A stretch of DNA of 49,063 bases from Mycobacterium sp. (GTDB lineage: Bacteria > Actinomycetota > Actinomycetes > Mycobacteriales > Mycobacteriaceae): positions 1-49,063 of the forward strand of contig JAHFVD010000057.1 in NCBI GenBank assembly GCA_023264735.1, in the 5' to 3' direction. The translations under genes and the position numbers were made by a program. The notes beneath the pieces were generated by a model, which saw only the letters and a list, made by a program, of their open reading frames with translations, did not search any database and had not been told where the DNA came from. Within the stretch, counting starts at the first letter, position 1. Every line of letters starts with the position of its first letter. Shown one piece after another: positions 37,444-45,492 of this stretch.

Positions 37444-38325
37444 ATGACTACCGAAGCCGATCAGCCGGCCGTTGTCGCGGGTATCGACGGATCGGACACC
37501 GCGCTCGGTGCTGCCCAGTGGGCCGCGGAGTTCGCGACTAGACACGCGCTTCCGCTGACGCTCCTGCATGCGATCCCAAAGCTCCACTGGGATTTCGCCA
37601 GCGCTGACGCACCCGCGGATCTCTACGGAAGCACTCACGCCGACGGAGTGCTCGCCGCGGCGGAGGCAGCGGTGCGATCGACGCATCCAGATCTTGCGAT
37701 CCACGCGACTGCCGTCAAGGGTGCGGTCGCGACAACACTGGTGGATGCCTCGGATTCCGCCCGGCTTGTGGTGGTGGGCACGGGTGCGGCGGACCATCGC
37801 GCGCTGGGCAGCCACGCCGTAAAGATCGCGCATCGGGCGCTCTGCCCCGTCGCCGTCTGGCGGCAACCGGTCGCCAAGCGGACAGGCAAGCCGCTGCCCG
37901 TCATCGTTGGTATTGACGAGTCGGACCAGTCGACCCGCGCGCTCGCCGAGGCTTTCGACATCGCTGGCACGCTACATGCTCCGCTGACGGTGGTGCATAT
38001 GTGGGAGATCGGCGCGGCGGTCGGCATGGGCGATCTCGGCGGCGAGGGGCCAATCGACTGGCAGCTGCTCGATCTGTTGCAGACCCAGCAGCGCCAACGG
38101 ATGGACGACTTGGTCGAACCGTTCGCCCGTAAGTACCGGAACGCCCACGTGAACAAGGTCTTTCAGGACGTCAGTCCTGCAAAGGGGCTCACCGACCTGT
38201 CCCGGGAGGCCCAGCTGGTGGTCGTCGGCAGCCACGGCCGCGGGAAGCTCGCCGATTCGATCTTCGGCTCAGTCAGCCAGAACCTGATCCATCACGCCGA
38301 ATGCCCGGTGCTGGTGGTTCGGTAG
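37444..38325 (+). CDS. Tandem universal stress protein
   Basis: A 293-residue protein with two USP domains (about 8-140 and 151-293). The second domain holds the ATP-binding motif GSHGRGKLADSIFGSVS and ends in CPVLVVR. In the first domain the matching loop reads GTGAADHRALGSHAVK, a less canonical form. Comparable to the many tandem USPs of mycobacteria, several of which bind ATP or cAMP. TAGTGT at 37432-37437 is a possible -10 ending 6 nt before the ATG, so the transcript may be leaderless. No convincing DosR box is seen. Confidence 0.92.
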   Translation: MTTEADQPAVVAGIDGSDTALGAAQWAAEFATRHALPLTLLHAIPKLHWDFASADAPADLYGSTHADGVLAAAEAAVRSTHPDLAIHATAVKGAVATTLVDASDSARLVVVGTGAADHRALGSHAVKIAHRALCPVAVWRQPVAKRTGKPLPVIVGIDESDQSTRALAEAFDIAGTLHAPLTVVHMWEIGAAVGMGDLGGEGPIDWQLLDLLQTQQRQRMDDLVEPFARKYRNAHVNKVFQDVSPAKGLTDLSREAQLVVVGSHGRGKLADSIFGSVSQNLIHHAECPVLVVR

Positions 38326-38356
38326 AGATGTCGTAGGCCGGGGCTAGCGTCGGACC

Positions 38357-38704
38357 ATGGCACTCAAGACCGAGAACATCACGTTCGACACCACCGATCC
38401 CGAAGGCCTGGCCGCATGGTGGGCGCGTGCCCTCGACGGCCAGGTCAATCCCATCGCCCCGCCCTTCTTCGTTGTCGTCAGCCGTCCCGAGGGACCGGGT
38501 CTGGCGTTCCAGCAGGTGGAGGATCCGACGCCGGGGAAGAACAAGGTGCACCTCGACTTCTCCACCGATGACGTCGAGGGGGAGGTCGCGCGACTGGTCG
38601 AGCTGGGCGCCACCGAAACCGCCCGCAACAGCTTCGGTGACTTCGGCTGGGTGGTGCTCTCTGACCCCGAGGGGAACGCGTTCTGCGTGGCCCCGCAGGG
38701 CTAG
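38357..38704 (+). CDS. VOC-family (glyoxalase/bleomycin-resistance-like) protein
   Basis: A 115-residue single-module VOC protein. LKTENITFDTTDPEGLAAWWARAL begins the fold (quoted as two overlapping parts, residues 2-25), then GLAFQQVEDPTPGKNKVHLDF and WVVLSDPEGNAFCVAP, whose Glu is the usual metal ligand. Substrate unknown. It lies 31 bp after the USP gene and may be cotranscribed. A 95-codon in-frame open stretch follows its stop, with no credible start codon. Confidence 0.85.
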   Translation: MALKTENITFDTTDPEGLAAWWARALDGQVNPIAPPFFVVVSRPEGPGLAFQQVEDPTPGKNKVHLDFSTDDVEGEVARLVELGATETARNSFGDFGWVVLSDPEGNAFCVAPQG

Positions 38705-39115
38705 CTGTTCGCTGCAGGTCAGCAGAAACTTGAAACTGCTGTACTTTTTCCAGCCGAGACCGGGCTGTGCGCAGACGGGGAGCTGGAGAAATTTGTTGCC
38801 GACGGCGCTACCAAGATCGGTGCGCCGGGGTTGCGACAGGTCCATCAGTTGGTCCGGCGACTGCGCGGTCGGGCCCGGCGAACGCCAGGTTCCAACCAAC
38901 CCTCCAGTGGGCGTCGCCCGGGTTTACGGCGCGCCTGGTGGGGCTTCGGCGACGATCCTCTCGCGGTGGCGTATGTTGTTCGTTATACGTGACCTGCGTC
39001 ACTATCTCCGCCGCGCTGGCCGGATCTCACTATCACGACTCTGCAAATCTGATAGCTAATCTAACATTAGAACTCTAAGGTCGGTCTCAGGTACTTGTGC
39101 GAGATCGGAGCTACG
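38705..39115. other. 411-bp stretch without an assigned gene
   Basis: It contains a weak hairpin after the VOC gene (38720-38741: CAGCAG/CTGCTG, followed by TACTTTTT), which may terminate transcription. An open frame from 38705 to 38992, in phase with the VOC gene, reads protein-like (for example GELEKFVADGATKIGA) but has no ATG or GTG near its start. The end of the stretch holds the CRP-like site and a TAACAT -10-like element (39062-39067) inside a small inverted repeat, CTAAT/ATTAG (39056-39070). No confident CDS. Confidence 0.5.
38989..39002. promoter_or_regulatory. CRP-like binding site
   Basis: GTGA-CCTGCG-TCAC matches the core of the CRP/Cmr-type consensus TGTGA-N6-TCACA, with the outer T and A replaced. 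It forms a larger perfect palindrome, GTGAC-CTGC-GTCAC. It lies about 115 bp upstream of the first micro-ORF at 39116 and about 80 bp upstream of a possible transcription start after TAACAT. A regulatory role is inference. Confidence 0.45.
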
Positions 39116-39199
39116 GTGATCGAGTTGGGCAAAGTTATATACGTCGCCTTCTTCGTAGCGGCGGCATTGTGGCTCTGCCTGACAGCCGAAAGCGAATGA
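39116..39199 (+). CDS. Micro-protein of 27 residues, single TM
   Basis: GTG at 39116 has GGAG at 39107-39110 with 5-nt spacing. The peptide begins IELGKVIYVAFFVAAALW after the start residue and ends CLTAESE. Residues 6-22 form one hydrophobic helix with a charged tail, like KdpF-type small membrane peptides in size only. Its TGA overlaps the next ATG (ATGA). Good start signals and a membrane-like composition support it, but conservation must decide. Confidence 0.55.
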   Translation: MIELGKVIYVAFFVAAALWLCLTAESE

Positions 39200-39228
39200 G
39201 CACCGAGAGCGAGTGGCTACAACGATGA
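39196..39228 (+). CDS. Ten-residue linking micro-ORF
   Basis: MSTESEWLQR, bounded by ATGA overlaps on both sides: its ATG lies in the stop of the 27-residue ORF and its TGA lies in the ATG of the 53-residue ORF. Perhaps it serves only to carry ribosomes from one ORF to the next. Confidence as a protein gene is low; its arrangement is the notable part. Confidence 0.3.
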   Translation: MSTESEWLQR

Positions 39229-39386
39229 GCGATTCCATCATGACGTCGGTCGATCTGATCCGCTACGCGATTGCCGACCAGATTCGTGAGCTCGGCGGAG
39301 ATGCCGAGATGATCGATCAGATCGCAATGTCGGCCGCCTACGCCGTGTTCATCGGCGCTGCCGCCGACGCGGTTCGGCCCCGCTAA
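39225..39386 (+). CDS. Small protein of 53 residues, unknown
   Basis: ATG at 39225 (or GTG at 39213 in the same frame) gives MSDSIMTSVDLIRYAIAD and continues to AAADAVRPR. The sequence is acidic in the first half (QIRELGGDAEMIDQIAM) and hydrophobic near the end (SAAYAVFIGAAADAV), suggesting an amphipathic or membrane-associated helix. I recognise no family. It is third in the overlapping ORF chain. A stem GCGGTC/GACCGC about 20 bp after the stop could end the transcript. Confidence 0.5.
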   Translation: MSDSIMTSVDLIRYAIADQIRELGGDAEMIDQIAMSAAYAVFIGAAADAVRPR

Positions 39387-39507
39387 CTGCCCCAGTTCGC
39401 CCGGCGGTCGATCCGACCGCTTGCCGCGTCTTAGGCCACCGCCAGGGATTGACCCTCGCGTGAGCAACCATTTATGAAATCGAGCGGGTCACTTGCTGTC
39501 CGCGCTC

Positions 39508-40170
39508 GCTTCAGTGGGTCATAGGGAATCGGTCGGATCCCTGGCCACTTGCCGGAATCACCGGAATGACTATCGCCGACGGGTGCGCGGCATCGTGCAG
39601 GATCGTCTGCGTCGCCGGCACTGTCGCGGCGCTCTGCCCGAACGGTTCACCGGTATTCGGGTTGGGGGCAAACTGCGGGAAGTCGCTGCTCGAGATCTCC
39701 AGCCGGATCCGACCACCAGCGCGGAACAGGTAGCTCGTCGGCCAGATCGCGATGTGGTACTGGTAGGGCTGATTCGGAACGCCCGGGCGCGGCTCGGACA
39801 AGGAATCGCGAAACGCTGTCCGCAGAATCCCGTTGTTGAGGTGGTCGTGGGTCCGGTCACCTCGGTGTCTGACGGGAGCGGATCGCCGCTTTACACCAGG
39901 ACCTCGGAACGCTGCTCCACCGGAGTCTGGTCGTAGGGACCCTGCGGGCCTGAGCGGGCGCCGAAACACGAATGCCCGCCCACGCTGGGAGCGGGATCGG
40001 TCGGGTCGTAGACGTAGCGGTCCGGCACCCGCACCGACGGGTAGCGGTCGCGGATGCTCCACTGCTGCCAAAAGCTGTCACGTGAAAAAGAATGGGCGAT
40101 CCAGTCGAAATACCACGGCGCCACAGCCGGATTGGTCGGCTGTAAGGCCGGAAGTGCACGCAAGGGCCCG
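39508..40170 (-). pseudogene. Remnant of a CocE/NonD-type hydrolase
   Basis: Minus-strand pieces of an X-Pro dipeptidyl-peptidase/CocE-family C-terminal part. PAVAPWYFDWIAHSF and FWQQWSIRDRYPSV are followed by an abrupt jump to YDPTDPAPSVGGHSCFG and QTPVEQRSEVLV, then a stop near 39892. Reading resumes as SGDPLPSDTEVTGPTTT, then shifts frame to LNNGILRTAFRDSL. The rest reads YQYHIAIWPTSYLFRAGGR, LEISSSDFPQFAPNPNTGEP and ATVPATQTILHDAAHPSA. The N-terminal catalytic domain is missing, and at least one stop, one frameshift and two deletions are present. Confidence 0.82.
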
Positions 40171-40176
40171 CAGCAT

Positions 40177-42549
40177 CTAGATCATCTCTCGTGCGGTGAG
40201 CCACCGCATGATCGGCCAACCCGCGAACACCGGCAGCCAGCACGTCAGCACCCGGTACAGCAACACCGCGGGCACTCCGACAGCGGCGGGCACGCCGAAG
40301 GCGGCGAGTCCACCGATCAGTGCCGCCTCCACCGCGCCGACACCGCCCGGAGTGGGAGCGGCCGATGCGAGGGTGCCGCCGACCATCGTCACGATGGTGA
40401 CCGTGACGAACGTGGTGTCACCGCCGAACGCTTCGATACTGGACCACAACACCAGGGCTTGCCCCAGAGTCGTTGTGGCACAACCCAGCACGATGATCGC
40501 CAACCGCTTGGGTTCGCGGATCAGGTCGAGCAGCTCATTGCCGACCTCTTGGATACGGGGGCGGACCGCAGTGCCGAGCCACCGGCGTGCTCGTGGCACC
40601 AACAGAAATGTTCCCAGCATGCCCAGCGCGACGCCGCCGATCAGGTAGAGCAGCGTGGTGCTCGGCACGAAATGGGACAGGTCGGCGGTGGCCCCGGCGG
40701 CCACGCTGAAGAAGATCAGCAGTGTCACATGGGTGATCACCTGTACGGCTTGCTGCAGTGCGACGGCGGCGGTGGCCCGCAACGCGCCCAGGCCGCCCTT
40801 CTGCAGGAAGCGTGTGCTGAGCGCCAGCCCGCCGACACCGGCCGGTGTGGTGGTGGCGGCAAAGGTGTTGGCGAACTGCATGATGACCAGATTGCGGAAG
40901 CTGACCAGGCCGGACGCGCATGCCCACAATGCCGCTGCCGCACCGACATACGTGAGCGCGGACACCGCGAGCCCGAGCAGCGCCCACCACCAGTTCGCGT
41001 TGCGCAGTTCACTGAAGAAGGTAGGCACCGTGCTGATGAAGGGGTAGGCGACGTAGACCAGTGCCACCAGCAGAACCAGTTGGATGACCTGCTTGCGGGT
41101 GAACCGGGTGATGGTCTCGGTCTTGATCTCGTCGGCCCCGGTCTGCCGCTTCACCTCATCGCGCGCAGCGGCCATGACGGCCTTTGGATCGTTGACCGAC
41201 TTGCGAATTCGGGCCGGCACGGCCGCTCTGGTGAGGCGTCGCGATGCGTTGAGGACAGTCTCCTTGCCCAGCGTGTCGACGGCGGCCCGCACGGCCAGCT
41301 CGGCGCCGAATCGATCGCTCGTCGTCACGAGCAGCGCTGCGATATCGGACTGCAGCTGTTCGTCGGTCGCCCCGAACTCGGAACTGCCGAAGCCGCCGAA
41401 CAGCACCTTGCCCGAATCGACGGTCATCTCGTTGAAACGCAAGTCGCCATGGGCGATTTGGTGACGGTGCAGCACCCCGAGCGATCCCCAGATCGTGGTC
41501 ACCAGAGCCTCATCGGAGGCAGTGCCGATCGCGGTGCCGAGCGAGGGGGTGTGTGCATACAACGTCCACCCGCGCGCCAGCGCCGCGACCGCCATCGTGG
41601 TGGTGTTCGACACCCCCAGATCGCCGACCGCGATCGTCATCAATGCGCGGTGTTCGACCGCGCGGCGCATCGAGGCCTGCAGGGGCGCGGTCTCGGCGTC
41701 GCGCAGAATCAGCCAGCGCCAGAACTGACGCAGCGCGCCGCCGCTGCGTTGATTGGGCCCGTACATCTCGACGACCACGCGCGAGCCGGCGTCGTCGGCC
41801 GCCGCCAGCTCCAGCGGGCCGGTGCTGGCCGGGCGCAGCACCGTCAGCGACGTCACCAGGAAACCCCGGCGGGACAGCGCCCGGACCGCCCCGTCGAGGG
41901 GGACCTCGAGACCTGGGGTGCCGACCACCCACACCGTCAGTGCACCGACGAACCAACCGACCGACAGCCCGAGCAGGGACCGGGCCGGAATCACCGCGCT
42001 GACGACGAGGTGAATCGGCACGAACGCCAGCAGCAGCGTCCACCACCATCGGCGCCAGCGACCCGGCAGCCACGGGCCGCAGACCGTCAGGACCGCGGCG
42101 AGCATCGCGATCCAGCGGGGATCGTCGAGGAACTGCGACAAGGTCGTCGACAGCCGCTCCGAAAGGTCGAAATGCCAGCGCGGCGCGGCAATCCCGTTGC
42201 CGGTGATGGACAGGGAGAAGACGGCCAGGAACCCGGCCGCCGCATAGGCCGCGAGCAGCTTCCACTGCCGTGCGGCGATCAGCCCGATCAGGATCACGAA
42301 CGGCAGCGCCAGGATCGCCACGCCATAGGCCAGATAAACCAGGTTGGACTGGGTGGGGGTGAGCACTCCCACGATCCGCGACACCGATTTTTCCAGGCCG
42401 ACCCAGTCGTTGCGGGTGATCAGTGAGCTGGTGATGATGATGGCCAGGAAGAGCGTCGCCAGCCCGAGCCGCACGATGTCATTGGTCCGGCGTGCCAGCG
42501 GGAGCAGGACGTCGCCGGAAACGGCAACCTCGCGCCCGTCAACTCGCAT
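40177..42549 (-). CDS. Large membrane protein: N-terminal TM region, kinase-like middle, LPG-synthase/flippase-type C-terminus
   Basis: A 790-residue protein. Residues about 25-225 contain roughly six TM helices. Residues about 240-470 are soluble and carry HGDLRFNEM, which resembles the catalytic loop of RIO/ABC1-type or aminoglycoside kinases, with the later GGFGSSEFG as a possible metal loop. From about 485 to the end lie about eight TM helices of the lysylphosphatidylglycerol-synthase TM/UPF0104 (TIGR00374) type, with TTPAGVGGLALSTRFL and PTPGGVGAVEAALIGGL, its repeat signatures. This suggests a lipid-linked flippase with a kinase-like module. No LysS or aminoacyl-transferase domain is attached. 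Function unproven. Confidence 0.78.
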   Translation of the reverse strand: MRVDGREVAVSGDVLLPLARRTNDIVRLGLATLFLAIIITSSLITRNDWVGLEKSVSRIVGVLTPTQSNLVYLAYGVAILALPFVILIGLIAARQWKLLAAYAAAGFLAVFSLSITGNGIAAPRWHFDLSERLSTTLSQFLDDPRWIAMLAAVLTVCGPWLPGRWRRWWWTLLLAFVPIHLVVSAVIPARSLLGLSVGWFVGALTVWVVGTPGLEVPLDGAVRALSRRGFLVTSLTVLRPASTGPLELAAADDAGSRVVVEMYGPNQRSGGALRQFWRWLILRDAETAPLQASMRRAVEHRALMTIAVGDLGVSNTTTMAVAALARGWTLYAHTPSLGTAIGTASDEALVTTIWGSLGVLHRHQIAHGDLRFNEMTVDSGKVLFGGFGSSEFGATDEQLQSDIAALLVTTSDRFGAELAVRAAVDTLGKETVLNASRRLTRAAVPARIRKSVNDPKAVMAAARDEVKRQTGADEIKTETITRFTRKQVIQLVLLVALVYVAYPFISTVPTFFSELRNANWWWALLGLAVSALTYVGAAAALWACASGLVSFRNLVIMQFANTFAATTTPAGVGGLALSTRFLQKGGLGALRATAAVALQQAVQVITHVTLLIFFSVAAGATADLSHFVPSTTLLYLIGGVALGMLGTFLLVPRARRWLGTAVRPRIQEVGNELLDLIREPKRLAIIVLGCATTTLGQALVLWSSIEAFGGDTTFVTVTIVTMVGGTLASAAPTPGGVGAVEAALIGGLAAFGVPAAVGVPAVLLYRVLTCWLPVFAGWPIMRWLTAREMI

Positions 42550-42623
42550 CGGTGCAACTTATCCCGAGTTGCCGCCGGGAAGTCTCATTGGCCAGCTGAC
42601 CGGTGTCTGAGTGCCCCCGGCGG

Positions 42624-43169
42624 TCAGACGAACCCGACGTACCCCAGCAGAGCGGCGGCGCCCACCACGATGAGCGGGTTGGTCTTGGTCCTGACGAAGA
42701 TGAGCGTCGCGACACCGGTGATCAGATAGGCCCGCCAGTCATGGTCGGCAGCCTTGCTCATGACCAATGAGCTGGCCAGGATCAGCCCCACGGTCAGCGG
42801 CGCGAAACCCTTCTCGACGGCGTAGCGCAGTTTGGATTTCTGAGCCTTCTGCCAGGACAGGGTGATCAGGTACATCAGCCCGGCCGCGGGCACCACCATC
42901 GCGATCGTGGCGAGCACGCCGCCGACGATGCCGCCGAAGACGCCGGCCACGCCAAGCCCGGCCGCGTAGCCGACCAGCGCCACGATCAGGATGCTCGGCC
43001 CCGGTGCGGCTTGTGAAATCGAGAAGATGTCGGCGAACTGGGAATTGGTCAGCCAGTGGTGGCCGGTCACCGCCTGCAGGTGCATGTCGGGCAGCACGGT
43101 GTTGCCGCCGCCGATCGACAGCAGTGACAGCGAACCGAACATGCCGATCAGCGCGAGGAAGGTCTTCAT
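42624..43169 (-). CDS. Chromate-transporter family protein, second half-size subunit
   Basis: A 181-residue membrane protein with one CHR domain: SIGGGNTVLPDMHLQ, QAAPGPSILIVALVGY and about six TM helices. Short CHR proteins act as pairs in place of the fused ChrA. Start: ATG at 43169 overlaps the preceding CHR gene (ATGA). Chromate or sulfate export is the family assumption; the real substrate is unknown. Confidence 0.88.
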   Translation of the reverse strand: MKTFLALIGMFGSLSLLSIGGGNTVLPDMHLQAVTGHHWLTNSQFADIFSISQAAPGPSILIVALVGYAAGLGVAGVFGGIVGGVLATIAMVVPAAGLMYLITLSWQKAQKSKLRYAVEKGFAPLTVGLILASSLVMSKAADHDWRAYLITGVATLIFVRTKTNPLIVVGAAALLGYVGFV

Positions 43170-43735
43170 GCGTCGACCGGCTTCTTCCTCGGCCAGGCCC
43201 AGATCAGGCTCAGCGGCGCCAGGATCGCCAGCGTGGTCAGCAACGGCCAGCGCAGCAATCCGTTGAGCACGAAGGCGGCCAGGAAGAAGCCGATCGGCAT
43301 CACGCCTTTGAGGCATTTCTGGCCGGTCTGGATCACCATCGCCAACGTCAGGGCGACCGCGGCGGCCGAGGCGCCGTGCAGTGCACCCTTGACCGCGGGC
43401 ACTTCCTTGAAGGTGAAGTAGACGAAGCCCAGCGTGAGGACGATCGCGACCGGCATCAGACACAGCCCGATCAGGGCCGCGACGGCGCCGGCGAGACCCT
43501 TCATCTTGGTGCCGACGAAGACCGCCAGGTTCACCTGGTTGGCGCCGGGCACGATCCGGCACATCGTCATGGCGGACAGGAACTCCTCTTCGCCCAGCCA
43601 CTTCTTCTCGACGACAATGACCTCACGCGACCACGCCCCGAGCCCGCCGCCGAACGAGGCGAGCGCGATGTGGTTGAACGTACGGGCGATCTCTAGCAGA
43701 GAGACCTTCTGCAGGGCCGGACCGGCCTCACTCAT
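43166..43735 (-). CDS. Chromate-transporter family protein, first half-size subunit
   Basis: A 189-residue CHR-domain membrane protein with ASFGGGLGAWSREV, CRIVPGANQVNLAVFVG and about five to six TM helices. Start is ATG at 43735 (overlapping the upstream phospholipase-like gene by 8 bp) or ATG at 43747 (by 20 bp); neither has a clear Shine-Dalgarno, so coupling is likely. Together with the next gene it forms the two-subunit transporter. Confidence 0.87.
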   Translation of the reverse strand: MSEAGPALQKVSLLEIARTFNHIALASFGGGLGAWSREVIVVEKKWLGEEEFLSAMTMCRIVPGANQVNLAVFVGTKMKGLAGAVAALIGLCLMPVAIVLTLGFVYFTFKEVPAVKGALHGASAAAVALTLAMVIQTGQKCLKGVMPIGFFLAAFVLNGLLRWPLLTTLAILAPLSLIWAWPRKKPVDA

Positions 43736-44717
43736 GGACCAGGTCATGGTCGTGCGGGAACTCGTCTTCGACGGGACGGTTCTTCTCCAGCGGGTCGGGC
43801 GGCTCGTAGTGGCTGGAGATCTGCCAGTCGCTTTTGAAGACCCCTTTGAGCCGAGTCACGACGTCCGGGTCATCGGTGGTGATGCCGAGTTCGCGGCGTA
43901 GGTCGAAAGCGCTGCGGTCGATGTTCATCGAGCCGACCAGAACCTCTCTGCCGTCGACGATCAACAGCTTGGCGTGCACCCGCAGGTTCTTCTGCTTGCG
44001 TACCTCGACGCCGAAGCGGCGCAGCGTCCGCAGCGAGGCGAACGTGTCGAGGATGTCCCATTCGCTGATGCCGTGCTTGCCTCCGCACAAGACTCTCACC
44101 CTGACGCCGCGGTGGGCGGCCGCTGCGATGTGGTCGAGGATGACGGCGTCGACGTACTTCGGGTGCTGGATGTACAGCTTGCGCTCAGCGGTGTCGATGA
44201 AACGTGCCATGTGGTAACGCGAATTGGAGTTACTCCACAGCAGGCCTTCGTATCTGGGCGGTGTGAAGTCGCGATGCTCCCAATCGGCGTTGAACACGTC
44301 GACGATCTGTGCCACGTGCTGAGGGTCGTGCGTGATGATCCCGTAGTCGCGGGTGAGCGTGAAGTACTTGATCATCAGGTTGTAGGTGGCGACCATGGCC
44401 GCGCTTTCGTCGACGACGATCGACTTCTCATGCGTCACATAGAATTTGGGGCTTGACCACTGGACGTCTATGCCGGCGCTCTTGAACGTCTCGTAGCTCT
44501 CGTCGTTGGCCCGATCGCCGCCAGACCGCTGCGGATTCAACATGATCCGGACGTTGACGCCGGCCTTCTTCCGATCGATCGCAGCCTCCACCAAGCTGGG
44601 CTCGGTGAACGTGAATTGCTTTATCAGAAGCGAGCTTTGCGCGCTCATGATGAATTCGAGGACCGGGTCCACACCGTCGTCTGGCTCGACGATCACGCGC
44701 GGGGCGTTAGCAGGCAT
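43728..44717 (-). CDS. Phospholipase D-superfamily protein (cardiolipin-synthase-like)
   Basis: A 329-residue protein with two HKD motifs: HEKSIVVD (His96, Lys98, Asp103) and HAKLLIVD (His248, Lys250, Asp255), each followed by Asn-containing ATYN and GSMN. This two-HKD layout is shared by cardiolipin synthases and phosphatidyl transferases. No signal peptide or TM segment is visible, so it may be cytosolic or peripherally bound. The C-terminus is His/Asp/Glu-rich. It overlaps the chromate transporter genes and heads that operon. Confidence 0.88.
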   Translation of the reverse strand: MPANAPRVIVEPDDGVDPVLEFIMSAQSSLLIKQFTFTEPSLVEAAIDRKKAGVNVRIMLNPQRSGGDRANDESYETFKSAGIDVQWSSPKFYVTHEKSIVVDESAAMVATYNLMIKYFTLTRDYGIITHDPQHVAQIVDVFNADWEHRDFTPPRYEGLLWSNSNSRYHMARFIDTAERKLYIQHPKYVDAVILDHIAAAAHRGVRVRVLCGGKHGISEWDILDTFASLRTLRRFGVEVRKQKNLRVHAKLLIVDGREVLVGSMNIDRSAFDLRRELGITTDDPDVVTRLKGVFKSDWQISSHYEPPDPLEKNRPVEDEFPHDHDLVHE

Positions 44718-44788
44718 AGGTTTCGGATGCTAGCACCAGAACCCCCACGGCACTTTGCCGATGGGTGAATGTTGCGGGCGCGTCGCAC

Positions 44789-45406
44789 TCATGGGGTTGG
44801 CGCAGGTTCGGCCGGATCTGCCAGGCCGTAGCCGAGTCCCGGTGGGACATCGATTTCGGGGCCGGGAGCCGTGCCCGGCAGCGGCTCGCCGAGTTGGGAG
44901 TAGGGGACCTGCCCGAGCAACGCGCCGTCGAGTGCGCCGCCCTGATACATCTCGTGAAGTCGGCGTAGGAATGCCAGCCGGCCGGTCCCCGGCTCCTCCT
45001 CCGACGGGCCGATACCGGCGTCAGCGACGCCCTGGCCGGGCGCAGCGGGCGCGACGTTCTGCGGCACCAGGTATTGATTGTTGAACGCGTGCAGGTCCGG
45101 GGTGGCGACGGCGCCCGGCGTTCCCGGCGCCGACGGAACCGGGTTCTGCCCCAGGAGAAGTCCCGGGGCGTACGTGGACAGGTCGGGTAACCCCACCGGC
45201 CCGACGGACGGCGCGCCTGCCTGAGCCAGCGCGCTGCCGATGGTCGCCTTGGGCGGGATGAAACCCGCTGGCGGTGCCGGTGGAATCGGTGGGTCGCCCG
45301 GGCCGGGATCGGCTACCGCACATGGCGGCCCGGCGAGAGCGGCACCGATCGCGACCGCAGCCGCGAGCATCAGCTTCGGCGTCAACGTCCGATCGTCTGT
45401 GCTCAT
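44789..45406 (-). CDS. Secreted Pro/Gly/Ala-rich protein, paralogue A
   Basis: A 205-residue precursor. The signal peptide core LMLAAAVAIGAALAG ends near AVADPG. The mature part is rich in Pro, Gly and Ala. It shares an ordered set of motifs with the protein at 45493-46173: GFIPPKATIGSALAQ, LLLGQNPVPSAPG, NNQYLVPQN, GGALDGALLGQVPYSQLGEPLPG and PEIDVPPG. It has a strong AGGAGG before ATG 45406. No enzyme motif. An envelope or periplasmic role beside the MspA porins is inferred from context. Confidence 0.75.
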   Translation of the reverse strand: MSTDDRTLTPKLMLAAAVAIGAALAGPPCAVADPGPGDPPIPPAPPAGFIPPKATIGSALAQAGAPSVGPVGLPDLSTYAPGLLLGQNPVPSAPGTPGAVATPDLHAFNNQYLVPQNVAPAAPGQGVADAGIGPSEEEPGTGRLAFLRRLHEMYQGGALDGALLGQVPYSQLGEPLPGTAPGPEIDVPPGLGYGLADPAEPAPTP

Positions 45407-45492
45407 GCCGCCAACCCCTCCTGGCCTGGATCCTCGTCACACCGTAGTCGGCTACGGGCGCAACGATGCCGCGAACGGCGTCGAGGATGCGG

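Noticed and set aside
38705..38992. Protein-like open stretch in phase after the VOC stop
   Set aside because: No ATG or GTG near its start and no family recognised; could be read-through or a remnant, but evidence is too thin to call a gene.
39387..39507. TGACCC...GGGTCA inverted repeat near 39456-39490
   Set aside because: Arms are only 6 bp with a long unpaired middle; probably chance in GC-rich sequence.
40054..42426. 790-codon open frame on the plus strand opposite the flippase-type gene
   Set aside because: Composition is Gln/Arg/His-rich with no domain; it mirrors the codon bias of the real minus-strand gene, which has clear TM and family motifs.
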